A stretch of 64,000 nt of DNA from Isoetes taiwanensis (GCA_021234155.1 JAJEKV010000061.1:3065950-3129949), one strand, 5' to 3'. Shown: positions 26,084 through 38,637, counted from the stretch's first letter. Notes: generated from the sequence alone by a model not told the origin. Program-made: numbers and translations.

Positions 26084-27016
26084 AGACGCATATTTATATT
26101 ATAGAGGCAAATTTTTACAAAATGAGGGCGGAGCCCATCTATTTCCGCTATGAGCAGAGCTCTATGGGCAGTGCCCTATTTACAAAATCCTAAAGAGAAA
26201 ACCCTCTCTACTCCGAAGTTTGGAGCGCAGGTGATGCGCAGATGTGGTAGTAGTTCTCTCCCGATCCCAGCCAAGCGGAATCACCACCTCCATCCCGCTG
26301 GTATGGGGATCGGGATGCTCACCATCCCTCGCACACCACCCATCCATAGGAATGCCACGGTTGTGGCACCTCCACAGTCCAAGCAGCCCCATCTTGTATG
26401 TTATCCACTCCAGGCCGAGGGCATGGTGCACTTGTCGTGAAGTCCTCGCAGCAGACATACTTGGCGCCATCGGGTGTCTCCGGCTTCACCCATTGTTTGC
26501 CTTATATAGCCACCCGGGACCTCCCACATGCGGCGTGGACCAATCAGAAAATTGCCAACGTGTTAGCAATGCAAGGCTCTTTCTAATTCCAACATCTTTT
26601 CTCCCGCCGCATATCTAGCCATGGTACCTTCTGACACCTTCGTTTTAATGATATCCCACTTCGAGTTGCCAGCATTAAATGACCTTCCTTCTTTTCCGCC
26701 CGTCGAACATTAATGGGTGTCCTTTTCGCGGTATCACATCGGATCATTCCCTTTACGCCTCATCGCCACCGTTCACTGCTTCTCCCTTTACCGTTTGGGG
26801 ACTTAGCCAAAATTTTGCCTCTCAATCGCCTCCTTCGCATCTGTCGCCACCTGGCATCATCAACGGTTGCCAGTTCATTCTCATCAAGTGTTGCCCCTTC
26901 GCCAACACTTGTGCGCCCTAAAACCTTTTCGCCTATCTGCGTTTTTAGTTTTCCGCTCTCGCTCTCGCTTCGCCAAATGACACCGTTCTTCCTGTTCCTT
27001 TCCGACGCTCTTCGCC
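26084..27016 (+). other. Spacer between integrase and third ORF of element 1
   Basis: Non-coding stretch of 933 bases between the pol stop and the third ORF. It is pyrimidine-rich towards its 3' end, which could serve as a splice acceptor or a leader for a subgenomic RNA. No promoter motif is convincing. Element 2 has a similar gap before its integrase end (about 52253-53000). Confidence 0.5.
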
Positions 27017-29674
27017 ATGGCTGCACCCAAATTTCCTACACTTCAAGCTTCTACTCCAAGGGATCCGGCTCTTTTCGAGTCTGTGTCTTTCTCGACACCC
27101 ACCTTTCGTGACGCCCTCGTTGGCCCAAGTCGGGAAGTCGCGGAACGCCAGAAGCTTTACGAATTCTTGCAAATGGACCTCCCGGCCCCAAATCCGGAGC
27201 AATTGAAGCAGTTCATCGCTCACATCGTCAACAGCCCGGAAGGATATGCTACTGTGGTCGATGGCACCACCATCTTGCTTACTCAGCCCCTGATTTCTAA
27301 GGTATTCCGTATTCCTTTGCAAACACCTTCTTTATCTTGGGCTGCCTTACAGGACATAGATGTCACTCAGTTCGGCGCTCCTTCTTATCAAGCCAACATG
27401 CATCGCCTCACCAATATTGCAAAGTCCCACGACACTTTTGTAAAGTTTTTGTGGCGCAAATTGCTTGGGTATTCTATCAAAAACACCCATATCAATAAGC
27501 CGTTCTATAATATGGTGATCACAGCCATCCGCTCCACTCACCATATTGATTGGCCACAGCTGTTGTTCTACCGCCTCCTTCATGAAGTAGACCGCATTCG
27601 GGCTGCCCCCTCCTCTGTCTTTGAAGCCTCAGTGGGTGGCCATCTTCAAGCCCTCATCCATCATTATCTTCCTGTTCCTGTGTCCCCTTCCATTTCTCAT
27701 GCCTCCACTCAGCAATCTCTGCCTTCACATCCTCACAACCAACAGGCTGCACCTTCACGCCATACTTCTCCTGGTCAAGTTCAACACCCGCATGTTACTG
27801 TCTCTTCTTCCTCCACAGAAACCACGCCCTCCACTTCTCGTCATGTCTCTCAAACGTCACAAACGCGGCCACAACAAGGCCCTGCACCTCCACATCCTCG
27901 CCAGCTTCTATATCAATACCAGCAGGACGTTCAAGCTGCTGCTCTCAAGTTGCATGAATCCCAGGAAATTCTCATGAATGGGGTTCAAGCGTCCCTGGAG
28001 ACCTCGGACGCGCTTCACAGAGATCTTCAAGCTGCTATCACGCAAGTTCACACTCTGGAGGACAAGCTTCAAGAAAAGCACGAGGCTCTTTTACAGGCCC
28101 GTGAGGATCTAAAGAATGCCCACGATCGTAACGGCACCGCTGGCGATCAACGTGCTCGCCACAAACTACCATTCAGGAATTGTTGGAGCAAGTCAAGGCA
28201 AGGGAGACTCTCTTGGTTGACAAGGATAAAGACATTGCTAAGCTTACCACGCCGCATTACCGAGCTTTCTCGCAATTACACCACTCAAGCCCATGCCCTT
28301 ACAACAGCGTGGACGCTCAAATAGCCTCTTTGAAGCTTCAGCTTTCCACGCCGACCGGGCCACCACGCCTCTCCAGGATCAACTCACGGAGGCCCAGAAG
28401 CAAAAGATACTTGATGATGCAGAGATTGCAAAGCTTCGACTCCATACTCCTGGGCAATCCTCTTCACATGCCACGCTTCCCCAGAAACGGGTCCGTGATC
28501 GGGCCGCCTTCACGTTAGAAAAGGAAAACCGAATCCGCGATCTTGAACATCAGCTCCAGCAAGCTGTCCAATCTGCGGAAGAGGCCCAAACTAAACAAGA
28601 GGGCTACATTAATATAGCTCTCCACCAGTCTGTGGATTTCGCTATTCCTTCCAGTTACCTCGATTATGTGGTTGCACGACGCCACCTCTTTCTTTTCAAG
28701 TGGTATGCAGCAAATGGTCAGGTTGATGCCCACATGCGCACTGAGGATTTTCTCCGGATTTGGCCAGACCTCTCTGTTGAAGACAAAGGCTTACTCTGTG
28801 CCCTCTTAGTCTTCGACCTCATTCACTGTGAGGACCCTGATTTAATCACCTTCAGGATTGTTCAGCCGATGGCGTACATCTTTCATGACTTCTATCTGGC
28901 TGATACACAGGACAAATTTCGTGATGGGCCACATCAGAACTTTCAGGGCGACTCACAGGCTCACTGGTTGTTATTAGATAACAACCCGTATCTTAAAGAT
29001 CATGATCGGACTCACACTCTTCATCAGGAGTACATGCCCGAGCTTGCCCAGCATTTACCTCTCGCAAGTAAACGCGAACAAAAGTCTTGAAAAAGAATCT
29101 TGGGCATCCTGAGGATCTTCCGTTTGCCCAAGTTTATATGCAGCATTTGGCAGGCTACAATCAATTGCGTGCCCTTCTGGATAGCAAGACAATACCCACG
29201 GGATGGGATAGTCCTCCTGTCTATACTCAGCTCTCTACTTCTGAGTGGTGCAAAGCTCTTGATCCCGACCTTGTACGTGAATTCAGGGAGCAGGCTCATC
29301 AGCCCACGCCCACGGGCATGGCTCCCTCTCCATATGCTTCCCTGGGTTTCCCTCCACGCCCCCGGTTTCTTACCTCCGACTGGCGTCTTCCCTTTTGGAC
29401 GAAGGTCATGGATGGCCACGCTGGGTGGACTCCTCCCCAGATCTCGACGGATCTTCGGTGGGATCCCCGTTTTGTCAGATGCTCTGAGTGGGAAGATGGT
29501 GCTACCTTGGATCACACTGCAAATTGGATCTATATTGCTAATGAGCGTGGTTGGCAACGGCCCGCTGATGCTCTTCATGGCCTTGATACCTTCTTGCAGA
29601 ATGCCGCCACCTCACCGCACCCTTGGGCCACCGTCAAGCCGGCTTCGTGGCCGCCTCTCAAATGCATCCCGTAA
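27017..29674 (+). pseudogene. Third ORF of element 1, unknown function, coiled-coil protein with conserved ends
   Basis: The gene starts at an ATG in good context (GCCATGGCT) and would encode about 880 residues once frameshifts near 28170, 28260-28300 and 29087 are allowed for. The N-terminal domain (roughly residues 1-200) includes VVDGTTILLTQPLISKVFRI. A Pro/Ser/His-rich linker follows, then a long heptad-like coiled coil (about 27900-28600) and a globular C-terminal domain containing LRWDPRF and W-rich stretches (about 29100-29670). No signal peptide or membrane segment is seen, so it does not look like an envelope protein. The N-terminal pattern is faintly like plant transposon-associated domains in Athila-type elements; that is only a resemblance. 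Element 2 carries a homologue in the same position. Confidence 0.8.
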
Positions 29675-29971
29675 GCTCCTTAAATCGGCGTCCCATCTTT
29701 TATTGCAACTTTCGAATGCCGGCCGCAAGTGCCTTCGGTCTTCAGACCTGTCTTCTCATGGAGTGCCAGTTCGTTCCTTCGGAAGCCCATGCTGCCCTGG
29801 AAGACATGGTGCGCTCTCAATTCCTCATTGATGCAGATCCTGCCCTTGGGCTCAACACTCCTGACGCTCTTCAAACATGCCCGTCCTCATTCCCGTGAGG
29901 ATCACTTTCAAACTGTTGGATTCCCGCCCTCGAAAACACTTCCTCCATTTCTTCACCCTGAGTGTCGTTTG
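29675..29971 (+). other. Region between third ORF and polypurine tract of element 1
   Basis: About 300 bases with a further open stretch, about 29680-29898 in another frame (reading LSNAGRKCLRSSDLSS and similar). It may be a decayed extension of the third ORF. No recognised domain. Confidence 0.35.
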
Positions 29972-29982
29972 GTGGGGGGGAG
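29972..29982 (+). other. Polypurine tract of element 1
   Basis: GTGGGGGGGAG lies directly before the TG of the 3' LTR. A purine run here primes plus-strand DNA synthesis in LTR retroelements. The equivalent place in element 2 reads GGTAGGGGAG. Confidence 0.85.
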
Positions 29983-32119
29983 TGTTAGTCCTGTGCCTCC
30001 TGGTACAGGACTATTCATGCATACAACGGACCAAGTCAAGGCCAAGAATCCACAGCCAGGCACGGGTCAGTCGTCAAAGGCCCAGCAAAAGACCAAGCAG
30101 CAGACCACGCAGTCAAAGCCCGCGTCTGCTATCAAGAGGCGGCGCTCAGACAAGTGAGGCACTGTGACGCTCCCTGCTAAATATACGGCGCCCGGCCGTA
30201 CACTCGGCAGGAAATCCCCCATCCGGTCCATCAACCGCATGGGCCCTCCATCTAACCCGCACTCTGAGAGAATCCTAGTGCGGGCAGGGGACACGAAGGT
30301 GTCTTGCGCGCCCTTCCCCTATGGGCTCCTATCACAGCGGAAGCATAAACAACGTCAGAACTAGCAATAACAATACAACATACTACCTCGAGGGGTAGTC
30401 CATCACATATCCATAAGAGCAAAGAAGATAATCATAAACCATAAAGCATAAGAGCTCCTACCCATGGCTCGACTCATAAGGAGGATGACCCGACCGGCTA
30501 GGCCTCGTGGATAGAGCAGACCGAGTCATAACAATGGCGAGGGCTGGCATAAGACTATGGCTAGGGTTGACCACTCCATCCGCCCCTCCTCGTGCATACT
30601 TTGCGCATGGGCTCAATCAGCTCGCATCACTCTAGCCTTCCTGATCACGCAATCCCATGGCATCACCCATCGGGACTACTCCAGGTTGCATCTCCCCGGT
30701 CCGGCCGAGGCAGAAGGGTTGCATCTCCCCTCCCGGGTCTAGAGGTTCCACGGGCGGCTAGAGAATCGTGACGACACACGATTCATACCCGACTGAACCC
30801 CCCAAAACAAGAGCCAAGCCGACACTTGCAACTCTTGAGAGGCAGGGCGACACCATCGCCCGGTGAGGTGTCGGACCCATGCTCGCCCCCACAGGTGACC
30901 CCACCATAAGCCTAGCCGACTATGGGATCCCCCGTAGCCCCCCACTGCAGGGATCCTCCTCCCGCATTGCCTCTAGCCCCGTTGTGTAGTGCTGAGTCAC
31001 ATCATAGCCTCCATAGCCCTAAGTGGGTTCCTATGCACAGCCGCAAACTAATAGGAACTAAGGGATCTAATCTAGGAGCATACTACATATGGCTCTAGGT
31101 CTCTACCCCCCTTCCCAATACAAGAGGAGCAAACATGATCAACCATCATCACATAATCATCATATCATGAGAATAATCATAAGAACATCTTAACCTAATC
31201 ATCTATATCTAACTTACAGTTAGAGTTCCTTGATTAGGGTTTAAGATGATGAATGAGGGTTCTAGGATGGCTCTACCCTAGATACAAGTTCATCTGGAAT
31301 GCTAATTCTAGATGAACTACTATGACTACTATTCTACATACCTGCTCCAAAAGCACTCCCTCCCAATCTTCGCGTCTCCATGGTCTTCGAAGTGTTCGAG
31401 GTAGCTCCCACTCCTGCTGATGCGCTCACGCTCTGGGGGCTGCCATGCTATGTTGTGCCACAGCAGACGGTTCTCGAAACGGAGTTTCGAGCGCGAAGAA
31501 GGTTCCCAGACTGTTGGAGCCAGAAAAGAGGCCTAGGGTTAGGGCTTAGGCTTTTATAGGTTAGGGTTCACATGTTATGCCACGTGGCTCCAATAGGGTA
31601 AGTCCGTGTGGCGGGTGCCCAATGGGTTAAGGCCACGTGGAAAATGGTCTTAACCTAAGGTTGGCTAAGTTATATGAATAACTTAGTCACGTAGTGACGG
31701 GTCCAGGAATATACGTATTTATAGCGTATATTCCCCTGGAACGTCACAGGCACCGCCAGCATTCCTGCAAATCAGACCTCCTTCCAGGAGTCGGCACCGA
31801 GATCAGTCAGAGTGTCTATATTGGGCCAAAGGCCATTGTACTATATATATGAGTAGAGCTAGCACATGAGTTTTTAGATGAGTTTTGAGTCTTGTCTCAC
31901 ATCAGTTTTCTCTCGATTGCGAGAGCTCATGTATCTTCATTAACATCAAGGAAGTTGTTCTCATTATTGTGATCTCATTGTTCTCTTTTTGTTCTGTTCT
32001 CTTTTTCTTGTTCTTTTCTTGCAAATCCCGCGTGACATAGCTCCCGGATTCTCTTGCTAGATCCAAGGGTCCTCACAGAGGGCTGTCTTGCAGGAGTTCC
32101 CGAACCCAGACCCCAAACA
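29983..32119 (+). repeat. 3' LTR of element 1, split by a solo LTR
   Basis: The LTR runs 29983-30162, is interrupted at 30163-31748, and resumes 31749-32119, ending CCAAACA. Against the 5' LTR I count about seven single-base differences, all transitions, over roughly 545 aligned bases, plus the absence of a 51-bp block. Confidence 0.93.
30163..31748 (-). mobile_element. Solo LTR of a second LTR-retrotransposon family (family B)
   Basis: 1586 bp with terminal inverted ends TGTGACG...CGTCACA, flanked by a 5-bp duplication GGCAC (30158-30162 and 31749-31753). There is no internal coding region, as expected after recombination between two LTRs. Orientation is set by the homologous LTR at 60710, which follows a polypurine tract on the plus strand; this copy is the reverse complement. 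It also matches the interrupted LTR at 47415-59927. Confidence 0.9.
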
Positions 32120-32124
32120 CCATA

Positions 32125-35100
32125 GCTGGATCAAAGCGAGCACAAGCAAAGCCATAGCTGGGGCACAAGCAAAGCCATTGCTGGAGCACAAGCAAAGCCA
32201 TCGCCATAGCTAGAATAGTGCCATCAGATGGCCATAGCAAAATGGTGAAGGTGGAGTACAGGGCAAGCGGGAAATATGCAAACCAATCGGATGAGAGGAC
32301 CTAGATCGAAATCCAGGCCGTTCATCGCGGCCATTGGATGGGATGCAGGTTTTTAAAAATTTAATATAAACAAGCAACTTTTCCACAAGTTTATTTAAGG
32401 AACAAGCAATCATTATATTTAAGGAAATATCATGTTCAAGATTTACATGATCGTTCAGGGAAGATAAAGTTACATGGCCTATGAAACCATGATTAATATC
32501 AACATGACATGTGGAACCCGTAAGTAGGTACTAACCTCTAAGCAGGTACTACATTCAAGGAAAGATAAAGATACATGGCTCTTGAATAAAAATATATAGA
32601 TAGTCGTCTACAAAGGCCAAAAGGTTCGATATGATCAAAATAGCATGTTGCTATTGAAGGTTAGAATGTTGGCTAAATAATATTATGCCAGGCATGAATT
32701 TAAATAGGAAACTATGGTATTCGATAGCCCGTGGAAAATACATAAGAAAATCGAAGCAACGGTTTCGGAAGTACAGAATTGAAGTCGATCGAGATTGCAA
32801 TCATGGACAGCAATAGGCCTAATGTCTTCTTACTTGCTTTATTCAAGTCCCATAGGCCTCTTGGTCTCTGTGGAGGATAAAATACAATTCAATTCTTTTA
32901 TGTTTAAGGTTAAACTTACATTCTACCCCTTTTTACTTACTTCAACCATAATTCTTGTCATCCCCCTGTAAAAGGTCAAATTTCTTTACTTGTGGGCCAG
33001 AAACCTTTGCACTTAAATTATGAATTGCCTTTTAGTGCCAATGGCCATTCAATTAATATACTAACTAGCCAAATTGTAGGTGGGAGCACACATTATATAA
33101 ATAATATGAAGTTAGATAACACAACCTGTAAATGCAGCCAAGCCTACTGTGGTTCATGTTGATTGAGAGATGTTATTTTCAAGCATAATGGGGTCCGATA
33201 TATTTGAGACTTTAACAAAAAGATAGCCTTGTTTATAATGTTGAGAAAATCAGCAATATATGTAGTCTATGATTTGTACAACAAGATGCTTTCGTAATCA
33301 TCAAGAGCGTTTGAAAGAGACAAATTGTTGTGGCAGTACTTTAAGCATTTAGTCTTCTTGGTTGTTCTCCTTTTCAAGAACATGAGATTACATTGAACAT
33401 GAGACAAGGCATTGTAAGGAAAAAATAAGATAGAGGATCAGCTCATGCTTCAAGTACAAAGAAGAAGGCAGAAGAAAACACAAGTGCATGTGATCAATCA
33501 GGTTCCAATCAACATAAGAGGAACACTTTGGTGGGCTTATCATTCTAGAAGAAAAGACAAGCATTTTCATGTTTATAATGCAAGAAATCTCGACTATAGT
33601 GCATGAAACATGAAGATACATTAAAATCTATCCTTTGTATAAGATCCTATGAGAATTTTAGTGCGAGACAACTTGTTTGTGCAGTGATTTTAAACAGATC
33701 CATTGTTCAAAGCAGAAATCTGATCAGGCTCAGCATGATGTACATTCAGGTTTTGGGTAATTAATCTGAGCAAGGAACCAAAAACAGATTTGTTCTGATT
33801 ATAAACTAAAAAAGTGACGCGTTTAGATCAAGAATTATGCTACATAGTTGTTCAGGTTTAAGTTATAAGTGGAACAACAGCAATGGACTCTTTTGTAAAG
33901 CAATGAAAACTATTGAGTGCAAGACAAATTGTTGGTGCGGTAGACTTTTTGTTCAGATGCTTAAATGACATTGGTGTGTTCCACATGCTTGAGGGCAAGC
34001 ATCTCGAGGAAGAGGAGGAATTGATATGGTCTATGGGGTATGGGATAAAGCCTTGGACGGGTTGGGACCCATTGGATAACGATTTTCTTGAAGTATCCAC
34101 CCTTTTGGTGTGTTGGTTATCATTAGAGGTGCTAGTGCATAACATAGAATTTGCCCTTTTTTGAAAGTATTGGACAAATATCACATAGTATAGTGACGAC
34201 GAATAGGCTGAAGACTCAAAGAGCATCTCCAGCACTACAAACTAGAGCATAACAGTTGTGGCAAAAATATTAGGAAGAGAGCCACATTCTTGACTGTAAA
34301 CATGAAAAAAAGTATGGATATGAACCAAATAAGAACTGTATCATGCAAGAACCAATGTTGCCCTTTTTTGAGACAGTGGCCAGATATAAGAGATAATAAG
34401 CCAAACAATATGCCAATGAAGAACAAAATAAGAACTTTCTTTTGCCAAAAATTAGTTTGCCCCTTTATGCAATAATGGACAAATATCAGATTGGTAAATC
34501 CAAGAAAGTGTCCATGTAAAACCAAATAAGATTTTCTAAACTTTTGAAGATGCTTGAAACAAAAGCAAGGGTGCGATCATAAGCACAAGAAACCCCGGTA
34601 TAAGGCGCCAGTATTGATTTTTGGGGTTCTTGGCATATACCTTGCAACAATAGTCCATGACTGTCGGATGCTACAAGGCTACCACAAATGCTCATGAATC
34701 AACAAAATAAGGTGGGAAGAGACTCCAAAAACAAGAATGAATGCAAAGAATGAACAAAACTCAATCATGACATTGGTGCTCCAAAAGGAGGTGCTCCAAA
34801 ATGTGAGCGAAACCCTAAACAATGAGAGGAAATGCTCTCTAAATAGTAGAGAAAAACCCTAACCCTAACTGACATCTCACCTATCATAGTTCTAAGCTTA
34901 AATCTGGGCCTTAGGTCTTGGGGACCAATATGATACATACATGTGGCCCATGCCACTAATAACTATGTTTAGCTCACAGAGCTAACAACATCACATCGTA
35001 AAAGCCAGATCAAAGCATTGGACAATTGCGTCCATTCAAACTATGGTGCACCGCCCCAGAATTGAGATGGGCAGATGGGCTCGAGAATAGCGAGAAAATA

Positions 35101-36998
35101 AGATCTATCAATGGTGCCAAATATTGAAGACGAATGTCACACCCTGCAGAATTGCCTAGTATTTGCACCTTTTTAAGCACGATATACCGGATTGGTTATC
35201 CTAAGAAACCATTACATGTGATATTGCAGACATCTTCAGTAATGACACTAGCATCATATATCCAGCAGTTGCTAGACATGCGAGCTCAATTCTGTCCCTC
35301 ACTACATGACACCTATAGTTTATCAACGAGCTTATTATTGCTAAGGTTTTTCCCTTGAAAAACCTTTGCGGCAAAGTTTTTTTAATCATGGACAACAATA
35401 GGACTAATGTCTTTTGACTTGCTTTATTTAAGTTCAATAGGCCTCTTGGTCTCTCGGGAGGATAAAATTCAATTCAATTCTTTTAAGTTTAAGGTTAAAC
35501 TTACATTCTAGCCCTTTTTACTTACTTCAACCATAATAATTGTCATCCCCCTATAAAAGGTCAAATTTCTCTACTTGTGGGCCACTTAAATTATGAATTG
35601 CCTTTTAGTGCCAATGGCCATTTAATTAATATACTAACTAGCCAAATTGTAGGTGGGAGCACACCTTATATAAATAATATAAAGTTAGGATAACACAACC
35701 TGTAAATGCAGCCAAGCCTACTAACCTGTAAATGCAGCCAAGCCTACTGTGGTTCATGTTGATTGAGAGATGTTATTTTCAAGCATAATGGGGTCGGATA
35801 TCTTTGAGACTTTAACAAAAAGATAGCCTTGTTTATAATGTTGAGAAAATCAGCAATATATGTAGTCTATGATTTGTACAACAAGATGCTTTCGTAATCA
35901 TCAAGAGCGTTTGAAAGAGACAAATTGTTGAGGCAGTACTTTAAGCGTTTAGTCTTTTTGGTAGTTCTCCTTTTCAAGAACACGAGATTACATTGAACAT
36001 GAGACAAGGCATTGTAAGGAAAAAATAAGATAGAGGATCAGCTCATGCTTCAAGTACAAAGAAGAAGGCAGAAGAAAACACAAGTGCATGTGATCAATCA
36101 GGTTCCAATCAACATAAAAGGAACACTTTGGTGGGCTTATCATTCTAGAAGAAAAGACAAGCATTTTCATGTTTATATTGCAAGAAATCTCGACTCTAGT
36201 GCAAGAACATGAAGATGCATTAAAATCTATCCTTTGTACAAGATCCTATGAGAATTTCAGTGCGAGACAACTTGTTTGTGCAGTGATTTTAAACAGATCC
36301 ATTGTTCCATGCTTAAAAGCAGAAATCTGATCAGGCATGATGTATATTCAGGTTTTGAGTAATTAATCTGAGCAAGGAACCGAAAACAGATTTGTTCTGA
36401 TTCTAAACTAAAAAAGCCACGCGTTTAGATCCAGAATTATGCTACATAGTTGTTCAGGTTTGAGTTATAAGTGGAACAACAGCGATGGACTCTTTTGTAA
36501 AGCAATGAAAACTATTGAGTGCAAGACAAATTGTTCGTGCGGTAGACTTTTTGTTCAGATGCTGAAGTGACAAATACCTGTTCTGTAGCTATTCAGATTA
36601 ATATCTATAGCTATTCAGGTTTTTCTTATGGTTATTAATCTGAACAAGGACCTGGGAAACGGATTGGTTCTGAACCTTAACTAAGAGACAAAGTGCTCAG
36701 GTCCGGGGTTACTTACATATTCAGGTTGTAATTACCAACTGAACCAGAAAACAAGACATGTTTTTACATGGTACCAACCAAAACACAAGAACATGTTTAA
36801 ACAACACAAGGAAAGACAAATTGAAGAGTGTGTTACAGAAGAAAAAAAACTTATATTAGAACAAGAAATCCTCTCTTAGCTACACTGTGCTGCCGGTTTA
36901 GGTATAGTAGCATGATTTACATAATCAATTTACACCCTAAAATGTCTACTCTTTCAAACAGTATGAGTATAGACAAACTGAACAAGATCAGAATGAGA
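32125..36998. other. Intergenic region with no recognised gene
   Basis: AT-rich DNA between element 1 and the EXORDIUM-like gene. Short ORFs show no domain. It is mainly a 1.2-kb segment present twice (32799-33971 and 35384-36572) and the unique spacer between. A string beginning GGTCTCT and running into GAGGATAAAA occurs near 32866 and 35446, with a relative near 12871, marking a dispersed repeat family. Confidence 0.6.
32799..36572. repeat. Direct duplication of about 1.18 kb, period 2585 bp
   Basis: Copy 1 (32799 to about 33971) and copy 2 (35384 to about 36572) are collinear from AATCATGGACA to GACTTTTTGTTCAGATGCT. Differences are scattered substitutions and small indels. Copy 2 contains a short extra tandem repeat of AACCTGTAAATGCAGCCAAG (about 35696-35745). 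The unequal spacer (33972-35383) is unique. Confidence 0.9.
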
Positions 36999-38060
36999 TC
37001 AAGCAAGAGCATTAGGACCTGAACAGGCATTCAAAACTGGGCTCCAAATCCACTGAACAAGATATTTCCTGCCTTTGATACCATGCAGGTTGAAGCTAGC
37101 TTGTTTTTGGTCAGTAAGGACATCACCAGGGTAGCCACCACCTCCACCACTGCCATAGATTCCTTCACAAAGGTCTGCTATTTCTGTAGGAGCAGTAGCA
37201 TCCTGGCCAGCATACCAGGCATTGATCAAAGGGTTGGAAGAAATTTCTGCAAGCTCATGGCCAAGGACACTGATCATCCCATCCACACCAATATTGTTAT
37301 TGGGTGATTTCATAGGTTTGGTATTCATCATATAAGAAGGAACTGCAAAAGGGTATGCACAGACTTCTGGACATTGCTTGCCCGAATGACCTATCCAAGC
37401 ATATGGCAAAGTGTATCCAACTATTGAAGGAAATGTAAAGTAATGAAATCCACACACTGCCCTGCAAAACTCTTGCATTTCTACATCCTCAGAAGTAAGT
37501 ACTAGATACAAACCTCCATGTGAATTTACTGGCACAGTACCACCGTTTTCTTTTAGTGCAGATTTTATCACTTCTTGAACACTTAACCTTGTCAGACTAT
37601 GGCCATGTGAGTAGTAGGCTTCGTGCTCCTTGGCTATGATCACAGATTCTGTGATGTTCTGGCCTGTTTGATCTGTGTAAAGCCTTACAGTCTGCCACCA
37701 TTTTGCCACAGATGGTTCTTCCTCTGTTTTTGCAGATATAGAGTGCAGAAAATCCTTGATAATCTGCTTGTCGGAGGCCTTCCAGTTTCCATACCAGATT
37801 ATGTAGACGTGCATTCTTGGCATCAGAACAGGACCCATGTGGTATTTTAGATGCACAAACTCAGACGATCCTTCAAAGGCCTTTGATACTCCATATTCTG
37901 ATGCTGAGGATCCTTGTTCCCTTGGCCATGGCCGGAAAGGCTTGTACAGAGATTTGGTCCCTTTGTCGGATGCTTCAGCTTGCAGAAGCCTAGATGCCTC
38001 TGCACTCAGGAAGCATCCAAGAACCAGGAATAAAAATACTGCTATTTTCTTAGCTTCCAT
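36999..38060 (-). CDS. EXORDIUM-like / phosphate-induced (PHI-1) secreted protein
   Basis: Members of this plant family are secreted to the cell wall and act in brassinosteroid- and carbon-related growth control; the biochemical activity is not established. The reading frame is intact, intron-free and ends in TGA. The first in-frame ATG is at 38084, but the second (38060, [15 protein letters not shown]) directly begins a clear signal peptide ending near SAEASRLL, so I choose it, giving 353 residues. The PHI-1 domain follows, with [19 protein letters not shown] (about residues 70-90), a Cys pair region [53 protein letters not shown], and [19 protein letters not shown]. This is the usual family layout, slightly longer than typical. 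It is the only apparently functional host gene in the window. Confidence 0.95.
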   Translation of the reverse strand: MEAKKIAVFLFLVLGCFLSAEASRLLQAEASDKGTKSLYKPFRPWPREQGSSASEYGVSKAFEGSSEFVHLKYHMGPVLMPRMHVYIIWYGNWKASDKQIIKDFLHSISAKTEEEPSVAKWWQTVRLYTDQTGQNITESVIIAKEHEAYYSHGHSLTRLSVQEVIKSALKENGGTVPVNSHGGLYLVLTSEDVEMQEFCRAVCGFHYFTFPSIVGYTLPYAWIGHSGKQCPEVCAYPFAVPSYMMNTKPMKSPNNNIGVDGMISVLGHELAEISSNPLINAWYAGQDATAPTEIADLCEGIYGSGGGGGYPGDVLTDQKQASFNLHGIKGRKYLVQWIWSPVLNACSGPNALA

Positions 38061-38480
38061 TTCTCGTTGATATAGGCGATTCAACGGGCTTCAAGATTTC
38101 GGGCACTTGGAATATTGCAAATAAGTAATCAATTCCAAGAAACAGATTACCGGATTGAAAACGAAACAGATGACGATTTGGAAAACAGATATACGGTAAT
38201 GAAAATAAGCTACTTCGGATTACAAAACAGAGAAAACTTGAAGAAACAGGAATTTTGAACAGGGTTCAACAAAAGTTGAACTTAAGAAGCAACAAAAAGT
38301 GGGTTATATGAATCGATGCAAGAAGCAGAAATGGTATTGGAAAAAAAAAAAAGGGAAGCAAAGAACTTGAGAAGATCGAAGAGGAATCGATTTGGCAAAA
38401 GATTGAAGAAGAGGGAAATGGGTTCCCGCCAAGAGGCCGCCGGAATGGATTAGAACATGAGAAGGAGAAGGATTGGAGGC
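38061..38480 (-). promoter_or_regulatory. 5' leader of the EXORDIUM-like gene
   Basis: About 400 bases between the proposed TATA box and the chosen start codon. On the coding strand it contains a long T run (complement of 38341-38352) and TC-rich tracts, common in plant 5' leaders. Short upstream ATGs are present, including the in-frame one at 38084. The transcription start is inferred, not seen. Confidence 0.5.
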
Positions 38481-38488
38481 AATTTATA
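38481..38488 (-). promoter_or_regulatory. TATA box of the EXORDIUM-like gene
   Basis: The minus strand reads TATAAATT here, about 420 bases before the start codon, in an otherwise mixed-composition stretch. Transcription would begin about 30 bases downstream, near 38450. Confidence 0.55.
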
Positions 38489-38628
38489 CCTCCATAGCCA
38501 CACACCAAGCTTTACAGCAGACGCCAGTTGTTTTGCTCACACATTCCCGTGATCAGAAAAAGCTGACGAAAACTTTGCCGGCATCGTTTCCGGCAACCGT
38601 ACAAATCCCATGCTCCACTCGGCGGCTG

Positions 38629-38637
38629 CCACGTCAC
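38629..38637 (-). promoter_or_regulatory. ACGT-core element upstream of the EXORDIUM-like gene
   Basis: CCACGTCAC (plus strand; GTGACGTGG on the gene strand) lies about 140 bases upstream of the TATA box. Such ACGT cores bind bZIP factors in plant promoters. The placement is plausible, but one motif is weak evidence. Confidence 0.35.

Larger units (their letters stand above)
19490..32119 (+). mobile_element. Ty3/gypsy LTR retrotransposon (element 1) with an extra ORF after integrase
   Basis: A complete element bounded by LTRs 19490-20086 and 29983-32119 and a 5-bp target duplication CCATA (19485-19489 and 32120-32124). The order is LTR, primer-binding site, gag, protease, reverse transcriptase, RNase H, integrase, a third ORF, polypurine tract, LTR. 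Protease-before-RT and RNase-H-before-integrase order defines Ty3/gypsy. The protease motif DGGS resembles that known in Tat-type elements. Excluding the nested solo LTR it is about 11 kb. The LTRs differ by about seven transitions plus a 51-bp indel, so it is fairly young, yet its genes carry several stops and frameshifts. Confidence 0.95.

Noticed and set aside
26244-26618. 124-residue ORF between integrase and the third ORF of element 1
   Set aside because: No similarity to any part of element 2 at the same place and no domain. Overlapping ORFs on both strands suggest chance.
34855-34870. Telomere-like AACCCTAACCCTAAC, also at 60960-60980
   Set aside because: Only two units at each site; one lies inside a family B LTR and neither is an array. 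Chance or relic, not a telomere.
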